From assembly GCF_040706555.1 (NCBI RefSeq), contig NZ_JAPDRH010000002.1, positions 310,001-374,000 of the forward strand: a stretch of DNA of 64,000 nucleotides. The letters are read 5' to 3'. Below, in pieces: positions 8,389-17,118 of the stretch. Made by a program: the position numbers and the translations under genes. Each line of letters begins with the position of its first letter. The stretch's first letter is position 1. The notes under the pieces were generated by a model that saw nothing but the letters and a program-made list of their open reading frames with translations, had not been told where the DNA came from and made no database searches. Source of the stretch: Lentisalinibacter salinarum. Its GTDB lineage: Bacteria; Pseudomonadota; Gammaproteobacteria; Steroidobacterales; Woeseiaceae.

Positions 8389-9135
8389 ATGATCGACGTA
8401 AACGTCTGGAGCGTTGCAGTTGCGGCAGCCATTACGGCCGCAGCCACCGGGCTGGGCGCCCTGCCGTTCCTGTTCGTGAGCGGCGTCAGCCGGTGGTGGC
8501 TCGGCGTGTCCAGCGCCGCGGCCGCCGGCCTCATGCTGGCCGCCAGCCACGGACTGATCGCCGAGGGCTTCGGCGCTTCGCCCGGCCGCACAATTGCCGG
8601 CATCCTGCTCGGACTGCTGCTGGTAGTTGTAGCCGACCGCCTGCTGGCCGGTAGAGGCGACAACGTCGACGTCGCCGAACTGAACGGCGCCGACGCGCGC
8701 AAGGCACTGCTCATCCTAGGCATCATGACGGCCCATTCCTTCGCGGAGGGAGTGGGCGTCGGCGTCTCGTTCGGCGGCAGCGAGGCACTTGGCGTATTCA
8801 TCGCATCGGCGATCGCCGTGCACAACATCCCCGAGGGACTCGCCATCAGCCTCGTGCTCATTCCGCGCGGAACACCGGTGTGGAAAGCCGGCGCCTGGAG
8901 CATCTTCACAAGCCTGCCCCAGCCGCTCATGGCAGTGCCCGCCTTTCTGTTCGTGCTCGCTTTCGAGCCCTGGCTGCCGGTCGGTCTCGGCCTCGCCGCC
9001 GGCGCCATGATCTGGATGGTCTTCTCGGAACTCATACCGGATGCCCTGGATCGCATCTCCGGTTCTACGGCGGGCGTTGCGGTAGTGCTGTCCTTCGCTG
9101 CCCTGCTTGCCTTCCAGTATTACGTGCTGGGCTGA
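8389..9135 (+). CDS. ZIP-family divalent metal transporter
   Basis: A 248-residue polytopic membrane protein with about seven to eight hydrophobic segments. It has the ZIP signature in the fourth and fifth helices: HSFAEGVGVGVSFGG and, further on, VHNIPEGLAISLVL, which supply the histidine and glutamate ligands of the binuclear metal site. ZIP proteins import zinc, iron or manganese into the cytoplasm, and length and motif place it with the ZupT/GufA-like bacterial group. The histidine-rich cytoplasmic loop seen in many ZIPs is missing. No zinc-responsive operator is obvious upstream, so regulation is unknown. Confidence 0.92.
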   Translation: MIDVNVWSVAVAAAITAAATGLGALPFLFVSGVSRWWLGVSSAAAAGLMLAASHGLIAEGFGASPGRTIAGILLGLLLVVVADRLLAGRGDNVDVAELNGADARKALLILGIMTAHSFAEGVGVGVSFGGSEALGVFIASAIAVHNIPEGLAISLVLIPRGTPVWKAGAWSIFTSLPQPLMAVPAFLFVLAFEPWLPVGLGLAAGAMIWMVFSELIPDALDRISGSTAGVAVVLSFAALLAFQYYVLG

Positions 9136-9156
9136 TCCCGGTGCGCAGTCCTGATC

Positions 9157-10158
9157 CTACCGGCCGGGTTCCAGCCCGGTCGGCGGCGCCATGAACTCGG
9201 GGCCCACGGCATGGTCGATGTGCTCGTTCAGGATGCCGTCGACCGACGAAAGCAGCGCCAGATCCATGGACCAGCCGAACACCTCGTCGATGGGTTCCAT
9301 CTGCGCGGGTTTGCGGCCGCCCCAGATCGCGATCGGCACGCCCTGCTCCAGCACCCAGCGCAGGCTGAACGCGAGGAGTGACCGGCCGGTCTTCCGCCGG
9401 GCGAGTTTCTCCAGATCCGTCGCCGCCGCCAGGTAGCGCTCGAAACGGGGTTCCGCGAACTTGGGGTCGGCCTGTCGCAGGTCGTCGCCCTCGAACTCCC
9501 GGTCGCGGGACATCTTGCCGGTCAGCAGGCCGCGGCAGAGCGCGCCGTAGGTCATGAACGGCAGGCCGTGGTGCTCGCAGTACGGCTTGACGTTCGCCTC
9601 GATGCCGCGCTCGAGGATGTTGTAGGGCGGCTGGCAGATGTGCACGGGACACTCGTCCCGGAACGCGGCGATCTGATCCGGCGTGAAGTTACTGACGCCG
9701 ACCGCCCGGATGAGCCCTTCCTCGAGCAACTCGCGCATCGCCCCCGCCGTCTCGGCCACGGGTCGGGTGCAGTCAGGCCAGTGTACGAAGTAGATGTCGA
9801 TGACGTCCCGGTCCAGGCGCTTCAGGGACGCGTCGATCTCGTAGCGAACCCGGTCGCGGCTGCCGTTGCGGAAGATCCGCTCGTCCTCCGTCCAGTCCAG
9901 TCCCACCTTCGTGGAGACGTGAACGGGTCCGTCGCCGTCGTACTCCCGCAGTGCTTCGCCGACGATCTGCTCGGAAGTACCGAAGCCGTAGACCGGCGCC
10001 GTGTCGACGAGATTGACGCCGCGCTCCAGCGCGGCGTGTACGGTCTCGATGGAGCGGCGCTTCTCGGTGCCGCCCCACATGAAGCCGCCGATGGCCCAGG
10101 TGCCGAGCGCGATGCGCGAGACCTCCAGGTCGGTGTCGGGGATGCGGTAGTACTCCAT
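9157..10158 (-). CDS. aldo/keto reductase
   Basis: A 333-residue AKR of the bacterial general-stress-69/YdhF-like type: GTWAIGGFMWGG at the N-terminus, then NLVDTAPVYGFGTSEQIVGE with the catalytic Asp and Tyr, K in VHVSTKVG and H in YFVHWPD, completing the D-Y-K-H tetrad. It reduces aldehydes or ketones with NADPH in the cytoplasm; the substrate is unknown. The frame is open far upstream, but the AKR homology and the ATG at 10158 set the start, with AAAGG about 11 bases upstream. It converges with the ZIP gene and is divergent from the Tat-exported AKR homologue at 10417. Confidence 0.92.
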   Translation of the reverse strand: MEYYRIPDTDLEVSRIALGTWAIGGFMWGGTEKRRSIETVHAALERGVNLVDTAPVYGFGTSEQIVGEALREYDGDGPVHVSTKVGLDWTEDERIFRNGSRDRVRYEIDASLKRLDRDVIDIYFVHWPDCTRPVAETAGAMRELLEEGLIRAVGVSNFTPDQIAAFRDECPVHICQPPYNILERGIEANVKPYCEHHGLPFMTYGALCRGLLTGKMSRDREFEGDDLRQADPKFAEPRFERYLAAATDLEKLARRKTGRSLLAFSLRWVLEQGVPIAIWGGRKPAQMEPIDEVFGWSMDLALLSSVDGILNEHIDHAVGPEFMAPPTGLEPGR

Positions 10159-10375
10159 GATGGGTATGCGCCTTTCGATGTCCGGGAGGCAATTCCGCCC
10201 GGAGAGTCGTTTCGGCCATGTTGCCTGAGTGAGCCTACGGTAAGCCTTGACGCGCTGCGCCACATTGCGGGATTTCAATGGATGAGGCAAACGGCATCGG
10301 TCCGATGGGCTCCGCCACCAGCGCGTGCGAGGCAAGACTGCGGGATTTCCGACTTGCGATCGACCGGGAAGTCTG

Positions 10376-10412
10376 AAAAGTTGCGAAACTTGCAAAAGTT
10401 CGGTCCGGCACC
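10376..10412 (-). repeat. dispersed repeat, copy E (reverse)
   Basis: Reverse-strand copy whose plus strand ends AAAAGTTCGGTCCGGCACC, four bases before the start codon of the Tat-exported AKR at 10417. It therefore occupies the place of the ribosome-binding region of that gene, which has no purine-rich site of its own. Confidence 0.8.
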
Positions 10413-10416
10413 TCAT

Positions 10417-11313
10417 ATGGCTACCCGACGGCAGTTTTTGAAATACGGCGGCGCTGCGGCATTCGCTGCCACGGCCCCACTGCCGACGCTGGTGGCCGAG
10501 CACAAGCAGCTGCCGGTCCGACCGATCCCGCGCACGGGCGAGTCGCTGCCCGTCATCGGCATGGGCAACTCGAACGCCTTTCGCAGCGGCGACCGGGAGG
10601 CCTCCTGGGACGTCATAAAGATCTTCCAGCGTTACGGGTCCCGCTACATCGACTGCTCCGGCGACAGCCGTTTCGTCGTAGCCGACGTCGTCGGCGAACG
10701 TGAGATCGGCGACCGGGTCTTCCTCGGCACCTATTTCGACGTCGACGACGAGGCCGCGGCCCGCGACGAGGCGGCACGCCTGCTCGCGACGACCGGCAAA
10801 CCGGCCCTGGACCTCATGCACGCCTATCCGGAGACGGCGGTACCGAACTGGCGTACGTTCCGGCGCTGGCAGGACGAGGGTCTGGCCCGGCATATCGGCG
10901 TGGCCCGACACCGCAGTGAGTACTACCCGGTCATGATGGAGCTCATGGCCACCGGTACCGTGGACGTCCTGCAGGTGAACTACTCGCTCATGGAACCGGA
11001 GGCCGCGGAACGCGTCCTGCCGATGGCGCAGGAGCGGGGCGTCGCCGTGGTCATCAATCGCCCGTTCATCAACGGCGAGTGGTTCAGGCTGGTACGCGAC
11101 CGCAATCTGCCGGCGTGGGCGGCCGAGTTCGACTGCGCCACCTGGGCGCAGTTCTCGCTCAAGTTCATCCTCTCCCACCCGGCCGTGACCTGCGTGCTGA
11201 CGGAGACCGCCAACCCGCGCCATGCAGTGGACAACATCGGGGCGGGTTTCGGCGCGCTGCCGGACGAGAAGACCAGACAACGCATGCGCGACCTCGTCCG
11301 CGACCTGGCCTAG
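10417..11313 (+). CDS. Tat-exported aldo/keto reductase-like protein
   Basis: A 298-residue AKR-fold protein with a twin-arginine signal peptide (TRRQFLKYGGAAAFAATA), so export in folded form to the periplasm is expected. The barrel is recognisable (PRTGESLPVIGMGNSNAF, IDCSGDSRFV, and the late segment FILSHPAVTCVLTETANPRH). The usual catalytic Tyr motif is not clear: where classic AKRs have DTAxxY this one has DCSGDSRF, so catalysis may be altered or lost. Homologues with Tat signals are known in proteobacteria but their substrates are unclear. The start is the ATG at 10417, four bases after repeat copy E, with no evident Shine-Dalgarno. A strong hairpin follows the gene at 11328-11368. Confidence 0.82.
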   Translation: MATRRQFLKYGGAAAFAATAPLPTLVAEHKQLPVRPIPRTGESLPVIGMGNSNAFRSGDREASWDVIKIFQRYGSRYIDCSGDSRFVVADVVGEREIGDRVFLGTYFDVDDEAAARDEAARLLATTGKPALDLMHAYPETAVPNWRTFRRWQDEGLARHIGVARHRSEYYPVMMELMATGTVDVLQVNYSLMEPEAAERVLPMAQERGVAVVINRPFINGEWFRLVRDRNLPAWAAEFDCATWAQFSLKFILSHPAVTCVLTETANPRHAVDNIGAGFGALPDEKTRQRMRDLVRDLA

Positions 11314-11327
11314 CCACGGACGCATAT

Positions 11328-11368
11328 CGGGACAGTCGGCCCGAATCGGAATCGGGTCGACTGTCCCG
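11328..11368. terminator. bidirectional hairpin between convergent genes
   Basis: Seventeen base pairs including one G-U, arms 11328-11344 and 11352-11368, with the outer arms reading CGGGACAGTCG and CGACTGTCCCG. The loop has seven bases. It lies between the AKR stop (11313) and the convergent FAD oxidase stop (11374). There is no long T run, so it may act as a terminator with help or as a processing or mRNA-stability hairpin. Confidence 0.65.
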
Positions 11369-11373
11369 GCGTT

Positions 11374-12852
11374 TCAGGCCGGTCGTACGTTGCTGTTCAG
11401 CCGGAACAGGTTCATCGCGTCGTAGCGACCCTTGATGCGGGACAGCCTCTCGTAGGCCGGCCCGTAATTGCCTGCCGCACCCTGGCCGTCGAACTCGATA
11501 TTGTCGTAATAGCCGCCGGTGTACGGCTCGATCTCGGCGAACCATTCCCTCGCCAGCGCGATGGCCTCGGCGTCGTCGGCAGGATCCGTCCAGGCGCCTG
11601 CCACGATCAGCATGGTCTCGGCCTTGCGGTGCGGGAATGCCGTGTCCAGCTCCCCGACCCGGCTCACGGCCCCTCCGGCGGTGTGAGTGAAGAAGGCGAG
11701 CCGCGGGTCCGGACGGTAGCTGTCGATCAGCGCCGCGATGAGATCACGCGTAACCTCCTTCGCCATGCCACTCTTGGCATAGGAGCGGATGCCGTGGGCA
11801 AATGCCGCGTCCTCCTGAGTCTGCATGACCATGTAGTCCTGCACCTTGACGCCGTCCTCGGCCGGTTTGCCGGTGCGGCGGAGTGGCTCGAGCTCTTTCT
11901 CTCCCGCGGCAGGATCACCGTTGTAGACGACCTCCATCACGAGCACGCCCTGCCCGTCCGACATGGTGAGCAGCGCCGGCCCGACGTAGAGTTCGTCGGA
12001 CAGTCCGCCGGCCCAGTCCGCATAGAAATCCAGCACCGTGCCCGCCTGTTCGACGGGCCAGACGATGTTGCCGGAAAGCACGTTGCGGTCGAAAGGATGC
12101 AGGCGATAGTCGAACTCCGTGACGACGCCGAAGTTGCCGCCGCCACCCCGGATCGCCCAGAAGAGGTCCGGTTCCTGATCCGCGCTGACCCGACGCACCG
12201 CACCGTCCGCCGTGACGATCTCGGCCGAGACCAGGTTGTCGATGGTGAGACCGTACTTACGGTTCAGCCGGCCGAAACCGCCGCCCAGCGTGAAACCGCC
12301 GACGCCCGTGTGGGAAACGACTCCCGCAGTCGTGACGAGACCGTGCTTAAGCGTCGAGGTATCCAGCGTGTTCAGCAGCGCGCCGCCCTGAGCATGCGCG
12401 CGGCGGGCATCGGCATCCACCCGTACGCCGTTCATGGCGGAGAGGTCGAGCATGAGCCCGCGCTGGCAAACCGACTTGCCGGGCCAGCTGTGGCCGCCGC
12501 CGCGCACGGCCAGCAGCAGACGGTGTTCGCGGGCGAAATTGACCGCATCGCTCACATCGGCGCTGTCGGCGCACCGGGCGATGAGCGCCGGGTGCTTGTC
12601 GTGCATCCCGTTCCAGATCTTCCGTGCCTGGTCGTAGGCCGGGTCACCGGCGAGCAGCACCGGGCCACGCATTGCGGCGCCGAAGTCGCGCACGGCGGAC
12701 CTCCCGATCTCGATCTCTGCGCCGTCCAGCGAGACGGCACGGACACCGGATCGGGCCTCCTGCGCAAGCGTCGGCGCCCCGGCAGACAGAAAGGGAAATG
12801 CCGTGGTCGCGCCCGCGGCCATCGTCAGATGGCAGAAATGGCGTCTGTCCAT
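11374..12852 (-). CDS. Tat-exported FAD-linked oxidase, BBE/GOOX type
   Basis: A 492-residue protein with a Tat-like signal (MDRRHFCHLTMAAGATTA), the FAD_binding_4 domain (about 65-235) and a C-terminal BBE segment ending YDAMNLFRLNSN. The motif VRGGGHSWPGKSV contains the histidine that covalently binds FAD in this family. The second attachment site, a cysteine before GVGGFTLGGGFG, is replaced by serine (VVSHTGVGG), so a single covalent link is expected. Family members oxidise sugars, oligosaccharides or alcohols to acids or lactones with release of H2O2; the substrate here is unknown. The start has GGGGGAG eight bases upstream. Periplasmic location fits the exported KatG at 37658, though they are not linked. 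Confidence 0.9.
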   Translation of the reverse strand: MDRRHFCHLTMAAGATTAFPFLSAGAPTLAQEARSGVRAVSLDGAEIEIGRSAVRDFGAAMRGPVLLAGDPAYDQARKIWNGMHDKHPALIARCADSADVSDAVNFAREHRLLLAVRGGGHSWPGKSVCQRGLMLDLSAMNGVRVDADARRAHAQGGALLNTLDTSTLKHGLVTTAGVVSHTGVGGFTLGGGFGRLNRKYGLTIDNLVSAEIVTADGAVRRVSADQEPDLFWAIRGGGGNFGVVTEFDYRLHPFDRNVLSGNIVWPVEQAGTVLDFYADWAGGLSDELYVGPALLTMSDGQGVLVMEVVYNGDPAAGEKELEPLRRTGKPAEDGVKVQDYMVMQTQEDAAFAHGIRSYAKSGMAKEVTRDLIAALIDSYRPDPRLAFFTHTAGGAVSRVGELDTAFPHRKAETMLIVAGAWTDPADDAEAIALAREWFAEIEPYTGGYYDNIEFDGQGAAGNYGPAYERLSRIKGRYDAMNLFRLNSNVRPA

Positions 12853-13095
12853 GATTTTGCTCCCCCGAGAAAATCGTCCATGGACCGAGAAACTTATACC
12901 CGTCTACGGGAATATTTCCACTGTCAACAGCGCTTTACGGCAGCCGGGGGATGGGCAGCCCGAGCATTTTCGCGGCTTTTGGCGCGCCGCAAGCCGGTTC
13001 ATCGTTCCGTCGGATGTCGAGAAATCGTCCAGACTCTGTCTAAATTGCGCAACCGGCGGTGCGGCTGCGGCCGGCGATTACGGGCGCCAGCCGGA

Positions 13096-13749
13096 TCACT
13101 CCGGTCCCGTGCCGGCGGTCCCGGCAAGCTCGATGCGCCGCTCGGCCGATTCCTGCCAGGGATACTCCATGTAACGCGCGGTCGCCGACGCGGTGTCTTT
13201 ACCATGGATCGCCGCGACGAGCGCCAGTGCCATGTCGATCCCGGCCGCGATCCCGGCGGCGGTCCAGACATCGCCGTCGCGCACGTAATGCTGCTGCCGG
13301 TCCACGGACACCGCCGGCAGCATCTCCGCCATCCAGTCCAGCGACCGCCAGTGCGTGGTCGCGCGGCGGCCGTCCAGCAGTCCCGCGGCGCCTAGCAAGA
13401 GGGCGCCGGTGCAGACCGAGCAGAGCCGCTCGACTTCGCGGCTGCGCTCGCGCAGCCAATCCAGCAGCGGCGGATTCTCCAGCTGCCGGCGCACGCCCCA
13501 GCCGCCCGGCACCAGCAGCAGATCGAGGGCCGGGCAATCGTCGAAGGACCAGCGCGGCGTCACCGTCATGCCGCCCGCGGTAGTGACCGGGCCGCCCGTC
13601 TCGGCAACCAGGCCCACGTCGAAAGGAGACGATTTCTCGCGCCGCGCACCCTCGTCGAGGCGAACCACGGAGAAAACTTCGAAGGGACCGCAGAAGTCCA
13701 GTACCTCCACGTCATCGAAAACGATGATGCCGACCCGTTGCCGCTGCAT
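13096..13749 (-). CDS. DJ-1/PfpI family protein, isonitrile hydratase/GlxA amidotransferase-like
   Basis: A 217-residue protein with the amidotransferase-like fold seen in isonitrile hydratase and in the N-terminal part of GlxA-type AraC regulators. It starts VGIIVFDDVEVLDFCGPFEV and has the nucleophile segment SVCTGALLLGAAGLLDGRRATTHW with a catalytic-type cysteine. There is no AraC DNA-binding domain, so an enzyme or sensor role is more likely than regulation; isonitrile hydratase (R-NC to N-substituted formamide) is the best-known activity. It is the third gene of a minus-strand operon after the S9 peptidase and a small lipoprotein, 12 bases after the latter, with GGAGG upstream of its ATG. 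Confidence 0.87.
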   Translation of the reverse strand: MQRQRVGIIVFDDVEVLDFCGPFEVFSVVRLDEGARREKSSPFDVGLVAETGGPVTTAGGMTVTPRWSFDDCPALDLLLVPGGWGVRRQLENPPLLDWLRERSREVERLCSVCTGALLLGAAGLLDGRRATTHWRSLDWMAEMLPAVSVDRQQHYVRDGDVWTAAGIAAGIDMALALVAAIHGKDTASATARYMEYPWQESAERRIELAGTAGTGPE

Positions 13750-13761
13750 TGCCCGGCCTCC

Positions 13762-14031
13762 CTAGTCCGCCTCGGGCGACAGTTCCTGCTCGATGCTCAC
13801 CAGGATGCCGTCCTCGAAAACGTAGTGTGTGTCCCAGAGATCACAGAAATAGATCTCCCGGTTACGCTCCGCGAACACGAGCTTGCCGCGCGCCCGGTCG
13901 GACTCGAAACAGGCCTGCTCGAAATCCTCCACGGCCATGCCGAGCTTCGGCTCCGCGCTCGCGCAGCCGGCGAGCACCGACGCCGCGAGCATCACCGCAG
14001 CGCCAGCCCCGGGTCCCGATATCGTCTTCAT
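13762..14031 (-). CDS. small lipoprotein
   Basis: An 89-residue lipoprotein with signal peptide and lipobox (SVLAGCASAEP), acylated at Cys23 and probably sent to the outer membrane. The mature part is acidic, has two further cysteines (EQACFES and IYFCDLW) and no recognised domain; DUF-like small lipoproteins of this kind often accompany envelope peptidases. The start ATG overlaps the stop of the S9 peptidase gene by four bases (ATGA), which implies translational coupling. The function is unknown. Confidence 0.8.
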   Translation of the reverse strand: MKTISGPGAGAAVMLAASVLAGCASAEPKLGMAVEDFEQACFESDRARGKLVFAERNREIYFCDLWDTHYVFEDGILVSIEQELSPEAD

Positions 14032-16070
14032 TCCGGTGGATACCTCTGCAGCCAGGCGAGGATGTGATCCACCTTCGCGATGAGCTGGCTCGGCCGGCGC
14101 GCAATGTTGTGGGCGGCGCCCGGCATCTCGACCAGTGCCGTGTCGATGCCGCGGATCTTCAGCGCGCTGTAGAGTTGTTTCGCCTCGGAGGGCGGCGTGC
14201 GCAGGTCCGCGGTGCCCACCATCACCAGCGTCGGCGTCTCGATCTCGCCCAGCAGCGACACCGGCGATTCCTTCATGTATTCCTCGATGCTCTCCCAGGG
14301 CTGACCCGGATAACGGTAGTCCGCGTACTTAAAATAGTTGTCGGCGGTCAGCGTCTTGCTGACCCAGTTCATCACCGGCTTGATGACCGCGGCAGCCCGG
14401 AAGCGGTCGGTATTGCCGACGATCCAGGCGGTCATGGTGCCGCCCGCGCTGCCGCCGGTGACGTAGAGCCTGTCCTCGGAAGCGATGCCCGCTTCGACCA
14501 GGGCGTCCACGCCGTCCATGATGTCCTGGTAATCGCCGCCGGGGAAATCGTGATACAGCAGGTTGCCGAACTCCTCGCCGTAGCCGGTGCTGCCTCGGGG
14601 ATTGGTGTAGAACACCACGTAGCCCGCCGCCGCGTAGAGCTGCAGCTCCGGGGAAAACACCGGGCCGTAGTGCGAGATGGGGCCGCCGTGGATCTCGACC
14701 AGCAGCGGATAGTCCCGTCCGGGGTCGTAGCCGGGCGGCTTCACCAGCCAACCCTGGATCTCCCGCTTGTCCAGCGTGGAGGGATAGCGGAACTCCTCCA
14801 CGCCGCCCAGCAACCGGCCGCCGAGGGCATCGGCGTTCAGGTCGGTGACGGCAGCGGGCGCACCGCCCAGCCAGGAAACCACCGCGACGTCGGCCGGGCG
14901 GTGAGCGGTAGCGCGGGTGTAGGCGATCCGGCCGTCTTCGGAGACCGAGAACGAGCCCCGCACGTAGGGGCGGCCGATGACCGTGCCGCCGACGTTCTCC
15001 GCCATCACCCGGAACTTGCCGCCGAGGGTGGTGAACCCGATCCGGGTCACGCCCTGGTCGGCGTACTGGAAATACAGACCGTCGCCCTCCCGGTTCCATG
15101 CCAGTCCCGAGATGCTGCGATCGAGGTCCGGCAACAGCTCGCGCTTGCGGCCACCGTCGATCTCCATCACGTACAGCCTGTCGACCTGATAGGTCCGTAC
15201 CTCGTCGTCGTAGCCCCGCCAGGCGATCAGGCTGCCGTCGGGCGAGATCACGGGATCGGTATCCGGGCCGTCGCGGTCCGTAAGCCGGGTGATCTCGCCG
15301 CTCGCCACGTCCACCCGGTAGACGTCGGACTCCACGAAATCGAGCTCCCAGTCCGGATTGCGGTTCGCCGAGAACACCAGCGACTCGCCGTCGGGCGTCC
15401 AGCGCGGCGTGCCCTGGTGATGGAAGGCGCCGGAGGTCACCTGCCGGGGCGTGCCGCCGTCGGCGGGCAGCACGAAGTAATGGTAGAAACCCGGCTCCAG
15501 GTAGCCGCTGCCGTCGCTCTCGTAGGTCACCCGGGTCGTCACCCTCGGCGTCTCTGCCCATTCGGCGCCTTCGGGCTTCGGCGGCGACCGCACCAGCGAC
15601 GGTGGCTCGGCCGGCACCCGCATGGAGAAGGCGAGCCGAGCGCCGTCCGGCGACCAGCTCAGCCCGGACGGGCTCGTCTCCAGCTGCGTCAGGCTGGCGC
15701 GGGTGCCGGATTCCAGCCAGTAGACGAAGATCTCGGCGCCGTCGTCACCGGCCTCGGCGACGTAGGCGATCCGCGTACCGTCCGGCGACCAGACCGCGCC
15801 CGATTCGTCGCGCTCGTTACCGGTCAGGGGCTCGTGCCGCTCGCCATCGGACGACGCGAGCCAGAGCCGGGCGACGGGTTCGTCGGTCATGATGTCCATG
15901 CCATTGCGGACGTAGACGATCTGTTCGCCATCGGGGGAGATCTGCGGATCCGAAGCCCACTCCAGCTCGAATACGTCCATGCGCTCGAGCGGGCGCTCCG
16001 GTGCGGCTACGGCGACCCCTGCGAGCAGCAGGGTGGCGGCAGCGAGGATGGCGCTTGCTGGTCTCCTCAT
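14028..16070 (-). CDS. exported prolyl oligopeptidase family (S9) serine peptidase
   Basis: A 680-residue protein with a Sec signal (AILAAATLLLAGVAVAA) and WD40/TolB-like PD40 beta-propeller repeats over about residues 30-400, with recurring SPDGTRIAY-type units (for example WSPDGARLAFS, WTPDGESLVFS, ISPDGSLIAW). A C-terminal alpha/beta-hydrolase domain follows. The catalytic serine is in TGGSAGGTMTAW, the acid in GTADLRTPPSE and the histidine in PGAAHNIAR. This is the DAP/acylaminoacyl-peptidase type, which cleaves short peptides in the periplasm for nutrient use. The start at 16070 has GGAGGAG about eight bases upstream, and a frame opening earlier (16121) has no signal-peptide logic. It is the first gene of the operon with the small lipoprotein and DJ-1 protein. 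Confidence 0.92.
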   Translation of the reverse strand: MRRPASAILAAATLLLAGVAVAAPERPLERMDVFELEWASDPQISPDGEQIVYVRNGMDIMTDEPVARLWLASSDGERHEPLTGNERDESGAVWSPDGTRIAYVAEAGDDGAEIFVYWLESGTRASLTQLETSPSGLSWSPDGARLAFSMRVPAEPPSLVRSPPKPEGAEWAETPRVTTRVTYESDGSGYLEPGFYHYFVLPADGGTPRQVTSGAFHHQGTPRWTPDGESLVFSANRNPDWELDFVESDVYRVDVASGEITRLTDRDGPDTDPVISPDGSLIAWRGYDDEVRTYQVDRLYVMEIDGGRKRELLPDLDRSISGLAWNREGDGLYFQYADQGVTRIGFTTLGGKFRVMAENVGGTVIGRPYVRGSFSVSEDGRIAYTRATAHRPADVAVVSWLGGAPAAVTDLNADALGGRLLGGVEEFRYPSTLDKREIQGWLVKPPGYDPGRDYPLLVEIHGGPISHYGPVFSPELQLYAAAGYVVFYTNPRGSTGYGEEFGNLLYHDFPGGDYQDIMDGVDALVEAGIASEDRLYVTGGSAGGTMTAWIVGNTDRFRAAAVIKPVMNWVSKTLTADNYFKYADYRYPGQPWESIEEYMKESPVSLLGEIETPTLVMVGTADLRTPPSEAKQLYSALKIRGIDTALVEMPGAAHNIARRPSQLIAKVDHILAWLQRYPPE

Positions 16071-16192
16071 CGGCTCTCGTCTCCTCCGGTTCTCCGCGGC
16101 CGGTTGCCAGAAAAGGGCCACATGATACCCGCTGTGTCGCGGGACGGGAGCGCAGGGCGCTACACTGGAGCGGCATCAAGAGAGGACGGATC

Positions 16193-17062
16193 ATGGCGGA
16201 ACGCACGTTGAGCCGGGTCATCCCCGGCGTGGAGACCTCGGACGGCGCCGGCGTCAGGCTGCGCCGCAGCCTCGGCGCCGGCGAGAGCGGCCGGCTGGAC
16301 CCCTTCCTGATGCTGGACGAGTTCGGCACCGACAACCCGGAGGACTACATCGCCGGATTCCCGCCCCATCCGCACCGCGGTTTCGAGACCGTCACCTACA
16401 TGCTGAACGGCCACATGCGGCACGAGGACCATATGGGCAACGTGGGCGAGCTGACCGAGGGCGGCGTGCAGTGGATGACCGCCGGCCGCGGCGTGATTCA
16501 TTCCGAGATGCCGCAGCAGCGGGAGGGCCGCATGCGGGGCTTCCAGCTCTGGATCAACCTGCCCGCCGCCGAGAAGATGAAGCCGGCGGCCTACCGCGAC
16601 ATCCCCGCGGCGGAGATCCCGGCGGCGGACATTCCCGGCGGGCGGGTGAAAGTCATCGCCGGCGAGGTACCGGTGGGCGGGACGACGACCACCGGCCCGA
16701 TCCACGGCCTCAGCACGGAACCGCTGTTCGTCGACGTGGAGCTGGCGGCGGACCACCTGTTCGAGTGCCCCGTGCCGGCCGGCCACAGCGCCTTCGTCTA
16801 TGCCTACGAGGGGAGCGTCACCGTCGGTCGCGGCGCCGGCAGCCGGGAACTGCCGCCGCGCTCGGCGGGCATACTGGACGAAGGAGACAGCGTGACCCTG
16901 GAGTCCGTCGGCGACACCGCCCGGTTCATCCTGCTGGCCGGCAAGCCCATCGGCGAGCCCGTGGCCCAGTACGGTCCCTTCGTCATGAACACGCGCGAGG
17001 AGATCGAGCAGGCCATCGCCGACTACCGCAGCGGCGCGCTCGTCGAGTACGCGGAGCGCTGA
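16193..17062 (+). CDS. pirin family protein
   Basis: A 289-residue bicupin of the pirin family. The metal-binding residues of the N-terminal cupin are present in FPPHPHRGFETVTYMLNG and the later VIHSEMPQQREGRMRGFQLW. Bacterial pirins such as YhhW act as quercetinases or bind metabolic enzymes; some regulate pyruvate metabolism. No partner gene is adjacent. The ATG at 16193 follows an AGAGGA site. The gene converges with the M14 carboxypeptidase gene. Confidence 0.93.
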   Translation: MAERTLSRVIPGVETSDGAGVRLRRSLGAGESGRLDPFLMLDEFGTDNPEDYIAGFPPHPHRGFETVTYMLNGHMRHEDHMGNVGELTEGGVQWMTAGRGVIHSEMPQQREGRMRGFQLWINLPAAEKMKPAAYRDIPAAEIPAADIPGGRVKVIAGEVPVGGTTTTGPIHGLSTEPLFVDVELAADHLFECPVPAGHSAFVYAYEGSVTVGRGAGSRELPPRSAGILDEGDSVTLESVGDTARFILLAGKPIGEPVAQYGPFVMNTREEIEQAIADYRSGALVEYAER

Positions 17063-17118
17063 TTCTTCCTCGTCGCGGGCCGCGAGGCAGAGGCAATTGG
17101 ACTGACGGCCGGCCCGGC

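Noticed and set aside
9568..10416. Upstream extension of the Tat-type AKR frame
   Set aside because: The extension runs antisense to the AKR at 9157-10158; the Tat signal begins at 10417.
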